Source of the DNA: QYOJ01 sp964616825
Lineage (GTDB): Bacteria > Bacteroidota > Bacteroidia > Bacteroidales > FEN-979
Assembly (NCBI GenBank): GCA_964616825.1
Contig: CAZTSX010000006.1
Coordinates: 1 to 64,000 of the forward strand
DNA: 64,000 nt
Reading direction: 5' to 3'
Numbering within the stretch: the first letter of the stretch is position 1; every line of letters begins with the position of its first letter. The position numbers and the translations under genes are program-made. Below the pieces are notes generated by a model. That model did not search any database. It was not told where the DNA came from and was given only the letters and a program-made list of their open reading frames with translations. Positions 15,406-24,867 of the stretch are shown piece by piece.

Positions 15406-18339
15406 ATGAAATTAGTTACTCTGGTTGCAATTCTCCTGCTGGGTTTTCAATATAACAACCGCTCTTCCGGAGCAGAAAACGATTTCAACACCTTTGAACT
15501 TCAGAAAGAGAGATGGGTTGAATCTGTTTATAACGCCCTGACAATCAACGAACGAATAGCACAACTATTCATCATCCGGGCTTACTCGAACAGAAACCAG
15601 CGGTACAACGACCGTATGACAGATCTAATCCGCAGATACAATGTGGGAGGAGTTTGCTTTTTTCAGGGAACTCCTTCTGCGCAGATTGAATTGACCAACC
15701 GCTGGCAACAAGCTGTGAAAATACCATTGATTGTTGCTATTGATGCGGAATGGGGATTGGGAATGCGCCTCAATGGTGCCTATAATTTCCCCTTCCTGAT
15801 GACGCTGGGAGCCTCCGGAGATAACATGCTTGTGTATGAGATGGCATCTGCTATTGCCCGTGACTGCAGGCGAATGGGTATCCATATGAACCTGGCTCCT
15901 GTCGTGGATGTGAACAACAATCCCAACAATCCGGTGATCAACTTTCGTTCTTTTGGAGAAAATCCCTACAACGTAGCCCGGAAAGGAGTCATGTATGTCA
16001 ATGGCCTGCAGGATCATGGTGTTGTAGCTACCGCAAAACACTTTCCTGGCCATGGTGATACTGATTCCGACTCACACCACACACTCCCCCTGGTGAACCA
16101 TTCGAAATACAGGATGGAAGCAATCGAGCTGTTTCCGTTTCAGGAGGTAATCAATAATGGAGTAAAAGGGATTATGATCGCACATCTCTACGTCCCCTCC
16201 TACGATAATACCCCAAACCTACCCACAACGCTCTCACCTAGAATCGTCAACGAACTGCTAAAAAACGACATGAGATTTCAGGGATTCGTGATCACCGATG
16301 CCCTCGATATGAGTGGAGTTACCAGATACTATTCCCCGGGTGAAATTGAAGTCAAAGCACTGCTTGCCGGAAATGATATCCTGCTTCTCCCGCAGGACAT
16401 CTCAAAAGCCATCGTTGCTATCCGTCGGGCCGTTAAAAGATCGATTATTCCCATAGAACTTATCGAACGAAAATGCAAGGAGATTCTGAGACTTAAATTT
16501 GACCTTGGGCTCGATCTGGTTACACCGATTGATCAGAACAACCTCTCCAGGGAACTTAATCCCATTAGTTCAAACGTGATTACCAACAAGATCTATAAAT
16601 CAGCTGTCACCCTTGTAAAGAACGATAACAATCTGATCCCGCTAACGCGGTTGCAAAACCGAATGATCGCATCCGTCTCAATTGGCGCAACCACCCAAAC
16701 TCCTTTCCAGAAGAGGTTGAATTGGTATGCTCCTGTGACCTATTTCCGGGTATCCACGCAAGCAACTTCGAGTCTACTGCTTCAACTCAGGAAGAAGTTA
16801 AAAGCATACGATCTGGTGATCCTGGGTATTCACAATAATAACCTCTACCCTGCAAACAGCTTCGGGATCCCTGTCAGCGTGTTTAACTTTATCCACAAAC
16901 TCAGCCAGAACAAGCGGACCATTCTTGCCATTTTTGGAAATCCATATATCCTTAATTCACTGAAAAGCACTTCCAGCCCTGGAGCAATCCTGGTTACTTA
17001 CCAGGATCAACCTGAAGCTGAAGAGGTAGCTGCAGAAGTGATAGTTGGCGGAATAGGATCGCGGGGACATCTGCCTGTCACAACCAACACTTTCCCGGCA
17101 GGGACAGGCATTGAAACGGATAAAACCCGGCTGGAATTTGTGATCCCGGAAGAGATTGGCATCTCATCAAAAGAACTGGAATCGATCGATAGCCTTGTTA
17201 TTGACGGGATAGCCTCTGAAGCCTATCCGGGATGCCAGGTCCTGTTTGCCAAAGAGGGAAAGGTCTTTTACAACAAAGCGTTTGGTCATCCCCGGTATAA
17301 TGATCAAACGCTTGTCAGGCCAACAGACATCTACGATATTGCTTCCCTGACCAAAGTAGCTGCTACTACCCTGGCTGTCATGAAACTTTATGAACAGGGT
17401 GCCATCCATCCCGATTATCCACTTTCCCATTACCTTCCGGAACTCAGAGCTACAAATAAAGAACGGATAACTATCCGGGAAATCATGGCACACCAAGCCG
17501 GCCTTGAGCCCTGGATCCCCTTCTTTGAAATGACGTTGAAAGACAGTCTATATCCTGACCCGGAGATCTACAGTCCGGTAAAATCTTCGCGCTTCCCCAT
17601 TCGGGTATCCAACGGTCTTTATATCAAACAAACTTACTACGACAGCATTTTTCATTGGATCATCCAATCGGAACTCAGACCGGATAAGGAATACAAATAC
17701 AGCGACCTCGGTTTTTACCTGTTGATGGACCTGGTGGAACGAACCACAAACCTCCCCTTCCAAATTTACCTGGAGGAAAACTTTTATCGACCCCTTGGCC
17801 TTACGACGCTTGGATTTCACCCATATAAGAACATTCCGCTGAGCCGGATTATGCCTACAGAGTATGATACGCTCTTCCGGCAACAAGTTATCCATGGCGA
17901 TGTGCATGATCCGGGAGCGGCTATGCTCGGAGGTGTTTCAGGGCATGCCGGCCTCTTCAGTGACGCTTTCGATCTGGCGGTGATCTTCCAGATGCTTCTC
18001 AACAACGGACAATACGGAGGGAAACAATATCTCCTGCCTTCCACCATCCAGGAATTCACCCGGATTCAATTTCCGGAAGATGAGAATCGCCGTGGAATGG
18101 CCTTCGACAAGCCCCTGCTGGAATACGAATCCGATGGCCCGACATGCGAATGGGTATCGTCAGTTAGTTTTGGTCACTCAGGATTCACCGGGGTATACGT
18201 GTGGGCCGATCCTGCTAATGAACTGGTTTATGTTTTCCTCTCAAACAGAATCTTTCCTGATGCGATGAACTCGAAAATCTCAGAGATGAACATCCGAACC
18301 AAGATTCACCAGAAGATGTATGAAATCCTGAAAAAATAA
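15406..18339 (+). CDS. GH3 glycosidase fused to a class C beta-lactamase-like serine hydrolase
   Basis: This 977-residue secreted protein has a signal peptide (1 to about 22). The GH3 N domain resembles NagZ, with KHFPGHGDTD at 211-220, the nucleophile Asp near 298 (VITDALDM) and the DSHHTLP loop, followed by a GH3 C domain (about 400-570). Residues about 590-975 form a serine hydrolase with SLTK (647-650), YSD (765-767, in place of YxN) and HSG (924-926). NagZ-like enzymes remove GlcNAc from muropeptides, and the lactamase fold includes D-Ala-D-Ala and amide hydrolases. A combined role in peptidoglycan recycling is likely; substrates are inferred. Confidence 0.9.
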   Translation: MKLVTLVAILLLGFQYNNRSSGAENDFNTFELQKERWVESVYNALTINERIAQLFIIRAYSNRNQRYNDRMTDLIRRYNVGGVCFFQGTPSAQIELTNRWQQAVKIPLIVAIDAEWGLGMRLNGAYNFPFLMTLGASGDNMLVYEMASAIARDCRRMGIHMNLAPVVDVNNNPNNPVINFRSFGENPYNVARKGVMYVNGLQDHGVVATAKHFPGHGDTDSDSHHTLPLVNHSKYRMEAIELFPFQEVINNGVKGIMIAHLYVPSYDNTPNLPTTLSPRIVNELLKNDMRFQGFVITDALDMSGVTRYYSPGEIEVKALLAGNDILLLPQDISKAIVAIRRAVKRSIIPIELIERKCKEILRLKFDLGLDLVTPIDQNNLSRELNPISSNVITNKIYKSAVTLVKNDNNLIPLTRLQNRMIASVSIGATTQTPFQKRLNWYAPVTYFRVSTQATSSLLLQLRKKLKAYDLVILGIHNNNLYPANSFGIPVSVFNFIHKLSQNKRTILAIFGNPYILNSLKSTSSPGAILVTYQDQPEAEEVAAEVIVGGIGSRGHLPVTTNTFPAGTGIETDKTRLEFVIPEEIGISSKELESIDSLVIDGIASEAYPGCQVLFAKEGKVFYNKAFGHPRYNDQTLVRPTDIYDIASLTKVAATTLAVMKLYEQGAIHPDYPLSHYLPELRATNKERITIREIMAHQAGLEPWIPFFEMTLKDSLYPDPEIYSPVKSSRFPIRVSNGLYIKQTYYDSIFHWIIQSELRPDKEYKYSDLGFYLLMDLVERTTNLPFQIYLEENFYRPLGLTTLGFHPYKNIPLSRIMPTEYDTLFRQQVIHGDVHDPGAAMLGGVSGHAGLFSDAFDLAVIFQMLLNNGQYGGKQYLLPSTIQEFTRIQFPEDENRRGMAFDKPLLEYESDGPTCEWVSSVSFGHSGFTGVYVWADPANELVYVFLSNRIFPDAMNSKISEMNIRTKIHQKMYEILKK

Positions 18340-18352
18340 CTGTAGAATTACT

Positions 18353-18361
18353 TATTTTTGC
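18353..18361 (+). promoter_or_regulatory. Promoter box for the 18395 gene
   Basis: TATTTTTGC, 34 bp before the ATG at 18395 and 14 bp after the previous stop. Confidence 0.6.
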
Positions 18362-18394
18362 AGGGAGCTAGAAATAATTATTTAAATCCAAACT

Positions 18395-19222
18395 ATGAAC
18401 AAGAGATTGAAATCTTTCCTTTTATGGGCATTGGCATTCCTCCTGACCCTCGCAGCTGCCTTTTATCAGCGTACAACCGGACCATCCTATGAGATCCGTG
18501 GGAAAGTGGTGATCGAGGGGCAGACCTACAAATATAAACTGATCAGGACCTATGATGGAAGCGACAACGCTCCCATTGAGATAACAATTCCTGATGAGAC
18601 TGTCACAGGGGAGTTGAAGCTTCGGAGATATAAGAGTTTTGATGAGTGGAGCACTACTTCCATGGAACGCCAGGGAGATAAGCTGATCGGCTCCATCCCA
18701 CACCAGGAAATGGCCGGAAAGGTGATGTATCAAGTAACCTTGCTGAAAAACGGGAACTCGTTTCTGCTGAATGAGGAGCCTGCTATCATCCGGTTTAAGG
18801 GGTTTGTTCCGAGAGGAACACTCTGGTTCCATATCATCACCATCTTTCTTGCTATGCTGTTTAGCACACGTACCGCCTTAGAAGTGCTTCTCAAAGGCCG
18901 TTACACTTATCTTTATACCTGGCTTACGGTGATTTTCCTGACGATTGGTGGAATGATATTAGGCCCAGTTGTTCAGAAATTTGCATTTGATGCCTACTGG
19001 ACAGGCTGGCCTTTCGGAAACGATCTCACTGATAATAAATCGCTTCTGGCATTTATCTTCTGGCTCGTCGCATTGGGTTATCAGATTTGGAACAAAGAGA
19101 AGAAAGTGATGGCTGTTGTGGCTGCTGTAGTATTGTTAGCTGTTTACATGATTCCACATAGTGTACTGGGCTCTGAGATCGATTATACGAAAGAGGAGCA
19201 ACAAACTGAGATTCAGGAATAA
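18395..19222 (+). CDS. Membrane protein of unknown function with extracytoplasmic domain
   Basis: I do not recognise a named family. The 275-residue protein has an N-terminal membrane segment (about 8-24), then about 115 residues with a beta-strand pattern (EIRGKVVIEGQTYKYKLIRTYDG..., VTGELKLRRYKS) that would lie outside the cytoplasm, then four hydrophobic segments between about 145 and 258. The C-terminus is acidic (YTKEEQQTEIQE). The rhomboid protease gene begins 24 bp later and probably shares its transcript, so this protein could be its partner or substrate; that is inference from position only. Confidence 0.8.
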   Translation: MNKRLKSFLLWALAFLLTLAAAFYQRTTGPSYEIRGKVVIEGQTYKYKLIRTYDGSDNAPIEITIPDETVTGELKLRRYKSFDEWSTTSMERQGDKLIGSIPHQEMAGKVMYQVTLLKNGNSFLLNEEPAIIRFKGFVPRGTLWFHIITIFLAMLFSTRTALEVLLKGRYTYLYTWLTVIFLTIGGMILGPVVQKFAFDAYWTGWPFGNDLTDNKSLLAFIFWLVALGYQIWNKEKKVMAVVAAVVLLAVYMIPHSVLGSEIDYTKEEQQTEIQE

Positions 19223-19246
19223 TCTGCAGAAACAGAAAAATCTGTT

Positions 19247-19870
19247 ATGGAAATTACAATCAGTATCATCGCCGTTACAGTCATTTTCTCTTTCCTGGGA
19301 TTCAATAACCAGAACCTGTTCAATAAATGCAAGTTCAGTCCCTATGACGTAAAACATAGCGGGCAGTGGTACAGATTCTTCACATATGGCTTCTTACATG
19401 TAGGTTGGTTCCACCTGATCATTAATATGTTTGTACTTTTCTCTTTCGGACGGATGGTGGAGAAAGCTTACAGTTACTACTTTGGAAGTAAATACATCCT
19501 CTATTTCCTCCTGCTTTATATAGGATCTCTTCTCCTCTCTGTAATTCCTACATTAGGGAAACACAAGAACGACGTTTTTTACAGCTCGGTAGGGGCTTCA
19601 GGGGCAGTATCAGCGATCGTTTTTGCCAGCATTATAATAGCCCCGCTGCAGAAGATATACATCTTCTTCATCCCGATCGGAATTCCGGCGGTGATCTTTG
19701 GGTTGATCTATATCGCTTATGAATACTGGATGAGCCGCCGGGCCAAAGACAACATTGGCCATGATGCACATCTATGGGGGGCAATCATTGGAATAATCTT
19801 TACCATCGCCATGAAACCAAAGATCTTCCTCTTCTTTCTGCAGCAATTAGGATTTCAGGTCAACATATAA
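19247..19870 (+). CDS. Rhomboid family intramembrane serine protease
   Basis: The 207-residue protein has six hydrophobic segments. The catalytic serine motif GASGA (VGASGAVSAIV) lies at about residues 116-120 and the catalytic histidine is in GHDAHLWGAIIG near residue 176. The N-terminal HVGWFHLIINM block (HxxxN) supports the fold. Rhomboids cut single-pass membrane proteins within the bilayer. It follows the membrane protein above by 24 bp and converges on the acyl-CoA synthetase gene. Confidence 0.93.
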   Translation: MEITISIIAVTVIFSFLGFNNQNLFNKCKFSPYDVKHSGQWYRFFTYGFLHVGWFHLIINMFVLFSFGRMVEKAYSYYFGSKYILYFLLLYIGSLLLSVIPTLGKHKNDVFYSSVGASGAVSAIVFASIIIAPLQKIYIFFIPIGIPAVIFGLIYIAYEYWMSRRAKDNIGHDAHLWGAIIGIIFTIAMKPKIFLFFLQQLGFQVNI

Positions 19871-19901
19871 ATGTTGCCGGTTGCGGTAACTAATTCTTTA
19901 T

Positions 19902-19932
19902 CCTCATCCCTCTTCCCTCTTCCCTCTTCGCA
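19902..19932. repeat. CCTCTTCC word repeat overlapping the synthetase stop
   Basis: TCATCCCTCTTCCCTCTTCCCTCTTCGC lies at the convergent junction. On the minus strand it encodes the last residues of the synthetase (RGKREEG) and its TGA stop. Confidence 0.7.
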
Positions 19933-21979
19933 CCCTAATCCTGGCATCAACTACAATGATGGAATCTTCATTCCCAAGCAATGGATTGAAATCCAATTCT
20001 TCAATCTCCGGAGCCACGTTCAGAAGAGCTGAGAGCTTTAGCATGATCTCTGCAAACTGATTCTCGTCGACCCCTTTCTGGCCCCGTACTCCCTGGATGA
20101 TCTTGTAGCTCTTTAACCGATGGATCATAGATAATGCTTCGTCCATACTGAGTGGCGCCAGGCCGGCAACTGTATCTTTCAGGACTTCGATGAAGACTCC
20201 CCCCATCCCGCAGAGGATCAGGTGACCATAAGAGGGTTCGTATTTTGCCCCAATGAAAAGTTCGGTGCCCGAAAGCATGGGCTGAAGCAAGATCCCGGTG
20301 GTGCCTTTGATCTTTACCATCCGGTCAAACTCGATGAGTAGCTCTTCTTCATCCTGCACGTTCAGCACTACGCCGCTTACATCCGATTTGTGTAACGGGC
20401 CAACTACTTTCATCACCACCGGAAATCCCAGTTCGAAAGCAGCCATTTTTGCCTCTTCAGCGGTGGTTGCTACTGCTTCACCTGCCCGGGGGATCTGGCA
20501 GGCATCCAGCAACCCCTGAATCTCACCCGGAGAGATATAACCTTCGATCGATTGGTCAATAATTTTCCGGATCGCCTGTTCATCCACCGGAGGTTGATCC
20601 GGGTTCTCGGAAGCAGGAGGAGGTGTATAATAAACTTGTGCAAGTGCATTTGCGAAAAGGACCTCTTGCGGGAAATAGGGGTGTCCCCAGCTGATGAAGT
20701 CTTTGATCTCCTCCCCTGCTGTCATAATAGATGGTAAAATGGGAAAAATAGGTTTACTGCACGTCTCCATCTTGTCATGTATCACGCCATATTCGTTGAA
20801 AACCCTGTCCAGTCCGGGTGTCCCGAAAATGACCACGATTCCGTCGATCTCATCAAACTCTTTATCCACGTAGTCAATGATTGTCCCCAGTTGCTCTGCA
20901 TTACCGGTAGCCAGAAAGTCGATCGGGTTTGCGACCGAAGATCCCGGGTAAAGGTGATTTTGCAATTCATCTGCAGCCGGACCTTCAAGATGAGGAACTC
21001 CCATCTTTCCAGCCGAAAGGGCATCCGTAAGCATCACTGCCGGGCCTCCTGCATGCGTGATAATCGCGATATTTTTTCCCTTCAACTCTGGAAAACGAAA
21101 AATAGATGCGACATTGATCAGTTCATCCCTGCCATGACAACGAACGATACCGGCTTTACGAAAAAGCGCTTCCACCGCCGCATCCGGGCTAGCCAGAGCA
21201 CCGGTATGTGAAGAGGCAGCACGAGTGCCTGCTTCAGACGTTCCTGCTTTGATAGCAGAAATCCGGCATCCTTTCCGGATCAGAGAAGAGGCATGTTTCA
21301 GCAACACCTGTGGTTTGGAGATGGTCTCCATGTACAGCAACTTGTCACGCGAACTATAGGCAGGATCAAACGTCTCATCCATGTATTGAAGGATATCTTC
21401 CGCCCCTACCTGGGCGCTGTTCCCCACGGAGAAGACACGCGAGAACGTCAGGCCGATAGGGATTCCGGCCTCCATGATAAAGCAGGCTGTAGCCCCTGAA
21501 CCCGAAATAAAATCGAATCCGCTGGGGTGTAACATGGGGATTGGTCTTGTAAAGACTCCTGCATAAAAAGGGGTAAGAACACCAATACAATTCGGACCAA
21601 TCAGTGAACCGTTGACGCTTGTGACGATCTCTACCAACCTATCTTCCAGTATCTTTCCTTCCGGACTCTCCTCGCTAAAACCTGCAGAGATGACGATGAA
21701 TGCACGGGTATTCTTTTTCGTTGCAAGAAGTTCCACGATGTCTACAACAAATCTGGCCGCAACGACAATGATGGCTAGATCAACATCCGGTAATAACGCC
21801 GGATCCTGGTAACTTGAAATTCCCTGTACCTTGCTCTCTTTGGGATTCACTACATAAAGCTTCCCGCGGTATCCTTTCTCAATAAGGTGCTGGAGGACAG
21901 CTCCTCCGGGCTTGTGCCTGTCGTTCGATCCTCCGACGACAACAATGCTTCGGGGCTCGAATAATTTATCGTTGATCAT
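19904..21979 (-). CDS. ADP-forming acyl-CoA synthetase (acetate-CoA ligase type, fused alpha-beta)
   Basis: The 691-residue protein has a CoA-binding Rossmann domain at its start (VVVGGSNDRHKPGGAVLQHL), succinyl-CoA-ligase-like domains with the phosphohistidine region SSHTGALASPDAAVEALF around residues 254-271, and a C-terminal ATP-grasp domain from about 460. These NDP-forming enzymes interconvert acyl-CoA + ADP + Pi with acid + CoA + ATP, often making ATP from acetyl- or aryl-acetyl-CoA in fermenting cells. The last residues are encoded by a low-complexity repeat. No partner subunit is needed because alpha and beta parts are fused. Confidence 0.92.
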   Translation of the reverse strand: MINDKLFEPRSIVVVGGSNDRHKPGGAVLQHLIEKGYRGKLYVVNPKESKVQGISSYQDPALLPDVDLAIIVVAARFVVDIVELLATKKNTRAFIVISAGFSEESPEGKILEDRLVEIVTSVNGSLIGPNCIGVLTPFYAGVFTRPIPMLHPSGFDFISGSGATACFIMEAGIPIGLTFSRVFSVGNSAQVGAEDILQYMDETFDPAYSSRDKLLYMETISKPQVLLKHASSLIRKGCRISAIKAGTSEAGTRAASSHTGALASPDAAVEALFRKAGIVRCHGRDELINVASIFRFPELKGKNIAIITHAGGPAVMLTDALSAGKMGVPHLEGPAADELQNHLYPGSSVANPIDFLATGNAEQLGTIIDYVDKEFDEIDGIVVIFGTPGLDRVFNEYGVIHDKMETCSKPIFPILPSIMTAGEEIKDFISWGHPYFPQEVLFANALAQVYYTPPPASENPDQPPVDEQAIRKIIDQSIEGYISPGEIQGLLDACQIPRAGEAVATTAEEAKMAAFELGFPVVMKVVGPLHKSDVSGVVLNVQDEEELLIEFDRMVKIKGTTGILLQPMLSGTELFIGAKYEPSYGHLILCGMGGVFIEVLKDTVAGLAPLSMDEALSMIHRLKSYKIIQGVRGQKGVDENQFAEIMLKLSALLNVAPEIEELDFNPLLGNEDSIIVVDARIRVRRGKREEG

Positions 21980-22027
21980 AGAGAAAAAATTTTGGAGCTA
22001 ATTTAGTAAAAAGAAAGCGTACTGATC

Positions 22028-22918
22028 CTACACAATCCCTTCTGCACAACTTTCTCTCTCCAATTCGACCTCAAGTGTGGAGTGCTGGATCTTCAGATTG
22101 TACAACACTTGATGAATTTTGGCTTTCAACGGTTCAAAAGAGGATAAGTTAAAATCATCAGCTACGATGATATGAGCTGTCAGAGCATTTTCGGTAGTGC
22201 TCATCGCCCAAATATGTATATGATGCACATTCTTCACCTCCTGAAATTGAAGGATCTCTTCCTTAACCCTATTTGGGTCTATACCTCTGGGTACGCCATC
22301 CAGAGCCAGAACCGTACTGTCACGCAATAATCCCCAGGTTGAAACAAGGATGACGACAACAATAGCTAAACTTACCGCTGTATCCAGCCAGTACCAATCA
22401 GTAAATCCGATCACAATACCTGTAGCTACAACCCCCACGGAAACCAGCGCATCAGCTGCCAGATGCAGGAAAGCGCCCTTGATGTTGAGATCCTGTTTCC
22501 TGTTCTTGAAAAAGAGAAGTGCCGTGATAGTATTGATCAGGATGCCAACGCCGGCGACAACTGCCATGGAATCACCCTCAACCGCTTCGGTTGACTTCAG
22601 CCTTAACACACTCTCCCAGGCGATAAATCCTACCACAATCAATAGGATGATTGCGTTCAGCAGAGATATGAGAATTGTGGATTTGCGTAATCCGTAGGTG
22701 AATGTCTGATTGGGTTTGACTTTCGCTAACCGGAAAGCCAGCATCGCGAGCGCCAGGCTGGCTACATCACTGAGATTGTGCCCGGCATCCGAGATCAAAG
22801 CCAGTGAGTTCAGGTACATCCCGGCTCCAAACTCAACAACAACAAATACCAGGTTTAAGGCAATCCCGATGATGAAAGCCCGGTTTACACCGCTGAGTTC
22901 GTTTGATTCGATAGACAA
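22028..22918 (-). CDS. Cation diffusion facilitator (Zn/Mn/Fe efflux) transporter
   Basis: The 296-residue protein has six membrane segments. The metal-site motifs SDAGHNLSD (about 39-47, TM2) and HLAADALVSVGV (about 153-164, TM5) match CzcD/ZitB-type zinc exporters, which exchange cation for proton. The C-terminal cytoplasmic metal-sensing domain includes VHHIHIWAMST. It begins 16 bp after the T9SS cargo gene and probably shares that transcript. Confidence 0.93.
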   Translation of the reverse strand: MSIESNELSGVNRAFIIGIALNLVFVVVEFGAGMYLNSLALISDAGHNLSDVASLALAMLAFRLAKVKPNQTFTYGLRKSTILISLLNAIILLIVVGFIAWESVLRLKSTEAVEGDSMAVVAGVGILINTITALLFFKNRKQDLNIKGAFLHLAADALVSVGVVATGIVIGFTDWYWLDTAVSLAIVVVILVSTWGLLRDSTVLALDGVPRGIDPNRVKEEILQFQEVKNVHHIHIWAMSTTENALTAHIIVADDFNLSSFEPLKAKIHQVLYNLKIQHSTLEVELERESCAEGIV

Positions 22919-22934
22919 AGATATGGAAATCTAT

Positions 22935-23999
22935 CTACCGGATAATGAACCTTCCTGTTAGAATGCGCCCTGTTTTAATATCAGTTAACCTGTAAACAAA
23001 AAGACCGGAATGCATATTCCTCAAATCAATCCGATGTTCACACGGTCCGGCGTTTGAAATTATTGCATGTATGTTGCCCAGGATATCCAGCACCTCGATG
23101 GTTCCTTGAAAATCACGATCAGGTCTGATGACAATATAGGACGTTGCTGGATTTGGGTATGCAATGGCAGAATATGATACTTGTTGATCTTCAATTCCGA
23201 ATGTTGGCGATTGCTTAAGATATTTCACCTGAATAACTGGTCCTTTATCTTTGGATTTTGCTGTCATCTCAGCCAGATAAAAACCTGCCGCCTCGTCATC
23301 GGTCCACCACGAATAAACATCTGTCACCTCAGTGTTTGACTGCGACAATATCCACTGGCCAAATAACAGCGTAAAGATGCTGTCTATTGTAGTCCGTACC
23401 TCATAAACACGAAGGACATCAAACGTACCCATGGGGATAGTAAGGATTCCCCAGCTGTCTATTGCCACCTGACTTGCAATCGTAATTTTCACCTTAATGG
23501 AATCTGCAGGAGGTACCGGACTGGACATCTTTATCTCATATACAGTGGTATCAATCCGTGTATCCAGGTATTCAACCGGGAAATCTGCAATGACTTGAGG
23601 AGGATCAACCCATACCATTATCGTGGTATCGGACATCCCTTGGAAGGTTCCAACCATCCCAACCATAGTAAATGCATCTGCATCACGGTGCATCATCAGA
23701 TACATATCATCTTGCATCATCTGCATCGTGAAATTGGCATTTGGGAAAAATCCTGCATAAGGCGTCCAATCAGGATTCATGAATCTCATTGTATCCAGCG
23801 TATCCTCCAGGAGACCAGAAAAATCCCAGGTTTGGTTGGGTCCTCCAGGACCCGGAACAATGGACATTTCAGGGCTCTCATCAAGTGACTGAAGGATGGT
23901 CGCACCAGGCCCGGCAATATCATTATTGGTAATTACAACCTGAGCCTGAAGAATGACCAGACAAAAAAACATATATAAAAAAAGGATGATCTTTTTCAT
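22935..23999 (-). CDS. Secreted protein with type IX secretion C-terminal sorting domain
   Basis: The 354-residue protein has a signal peptide (1 to about 19, ending LQAQ) and a beta-rich middle with no family I recognise. The last 80 or so residues form a type A T9SS sorting domain: AYPNPATSYIVIRPD, then IEVLDILG, then LRNMHSGLFVYRLTD and GRFIIR at the C-terminus. It should be exported by Sec and then carried across the outer membrane by the T9SS, with the CTD removed. This is the one clear T9SS cargo in the window. A promoter box lies 28 bp upstream. Confidence 0.88.
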   Translation of the reverse strand: MKKIILFLYMFFCLVILQAQVVITNNDIAGPGATILQSLDESPEMSIVPGPGGPNQTWDFSGLLEDTLDTMRFMNPDWTPYAGFFPNANFTMQMMQDDMYLMMHRDADAFTMVGMVGTFQGMSDTTIMVWVDPPQVIADFPVEYLDTRIDTTVYEIKMSSPVPPADSIKVKITIASQVAIDSWGILTIPMGTFDVLRVYEVRTTIDSIFTLLFGQWILSQSNTEVTDVYSWWTDDEAAGFYLAEMTAKSKDKGPVIQVKYLKQSPTFGIEDQQVSYSAIAYPNPATSYIVIRPDRDFQGTIEVLDILGNIHAIISNAGPCEHRIDLRNMHSGLFVYRLTDIKTGRILTGRFIIR

Positions 24000-24026
24000 G
24001 ACTTTGTAATTAACGGTTTTTGCAGG

Positions 24027-24035
24027 ACAAAGATA
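24027..24035 (-). promoter_or_regulatory. Promoter box of the T9SS cargo gene
   Basis: TATCTTTGT on the minus strand, 28 bp before the ATG at 23999. Confidence 0.6.
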
Positions 24036-24077
24036 CCATCCTATAAGACCTATTTCAATACAATATATGTAAAAGAG

Positions 24078-24095
24078 TTAACAACGCGTTGTTAA
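24078..24095. promoter_or_regulatory. Perfect 18-bp palindrome
   Basis: TTAACAACGCGTTGTTAA is a perfect inverted repeat without a spacer. It sits about 43 bp upstream of the T9SS cargo promoter box and 13 bp past the stop of the DUF1295 gene. It could be an operator for a dimeric regulator. A terminator hairpin for the DUF1295 gene is less likely, because the downstream T-run is short and interrupted. Confidence 0.5.
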
Positions 24096-24107
24096 TAATG
24101 AAATAAC

Positions 24108-24866
24108 TTACATCCATTTAACAAACGGGAAAAACGGGGCTGTTTTTTGTGTGTAAGCCAGCCAGTTGGGAAACTGACTCAACCTCTTTTCAAGGAGAGG
24201 TACACCGGAAACAAAACGAAGCAGGATCGTGATGGTAACAGGACCGATAACTGTTATCCAACCATATGGAATACCAATTGCATAAAACCAGATCCCCCAC
24301 CAGATCAGAACCTCTCCGAAATAGTTTGGATGACGAGTATATTTCCATAAACCCTTTGTCATTAGTTTTCCTCTATTGGAAGAGCTTTGTTTAAAATATG
24401 AAAGCTGCATATCCCCGAGGATTTCAAAAATGAAACCAATACCAAAGATCAATAAGCCAACAGTATCGTATGTTGAGAGAGGTTCTCCACCATGATAGTT
24501 AATATACCAGATCGGAAAAGAGATGATGTACATGAATAGCCCCTGGAGAATAAAGATCTGCAGAAAACTTCGAAACATAAAGTTCTTCCAGGTTTTGCGG
24601 AATTTATTATAACGAAAGTCTTCTCCTTTCCCTTTGTTTCTCTGAAATAGAAATATGGTTAATCGCAAACCCCAGATCATCACAAGGAAGGCAACAATGA
24701 TCTTCCGCAAATCATAATCAGGTGCCATGGCCAATGAAAAAACTGTTACGATAATAAACCCCGGCCCCCAGAAAACATCAACAATGGAGTTGTCTTTGAT
24801 CAGCTGAGCTACAATAAAAGCCAGGATCATGAATCCAAAAACAACAAGCGCTACCTGCCAGTACAT
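24108..24866 (-). CDS. DUF1295 membrane protein (steroid 5-alpha-reductase-like)
   Basis: The 252-residue protein has about six membrane segments and the C-terminal signature GLWKYTRHPNYFGEVLIWWGIW (about 170-190) shared by DUF1295, steroid 5-alpha-reductases and isoprenylcysteine methyltransferases; this region binds NADPH or SAM in relatives. FWGPGFIIV at about 33-41 also matches. The substrate is unknown. It is transcribed alone between repeat patches. Confidence 0.88.
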   Translation of the reverse strand: MYWQVALVVFGFMILAFIVAQLIKDNSIVDVFWGPGFIIVTVFSLAMAPDYDLRKIIVAFLVMIWGLRLTIFLFQRNKGKGEDFRYNKFRKTWKNFMFRSFLQIFILQGLFMYIISFPIWYINYHGGEPLSTYDTVGLLIFGIGFIFEILGDMQLSYFKQSSSNRGKLMTKGLWKYTRHPNYFGEVLIWWGIWFYAIGIPYGWITVIGPVTITILLRFVSGVPLLEKRLSQFPNWLAYTQKTAPFFPFVKWM

Positions 24867-24867
24867 A

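Noticed and set aside
24078..24095. Palindrome as a simple terminator
   Set aside because: The stem could form but the following T-run is interrupted, and a perfect spacer-free palindrome forms a poor hairpin loop; an operator is more likely.
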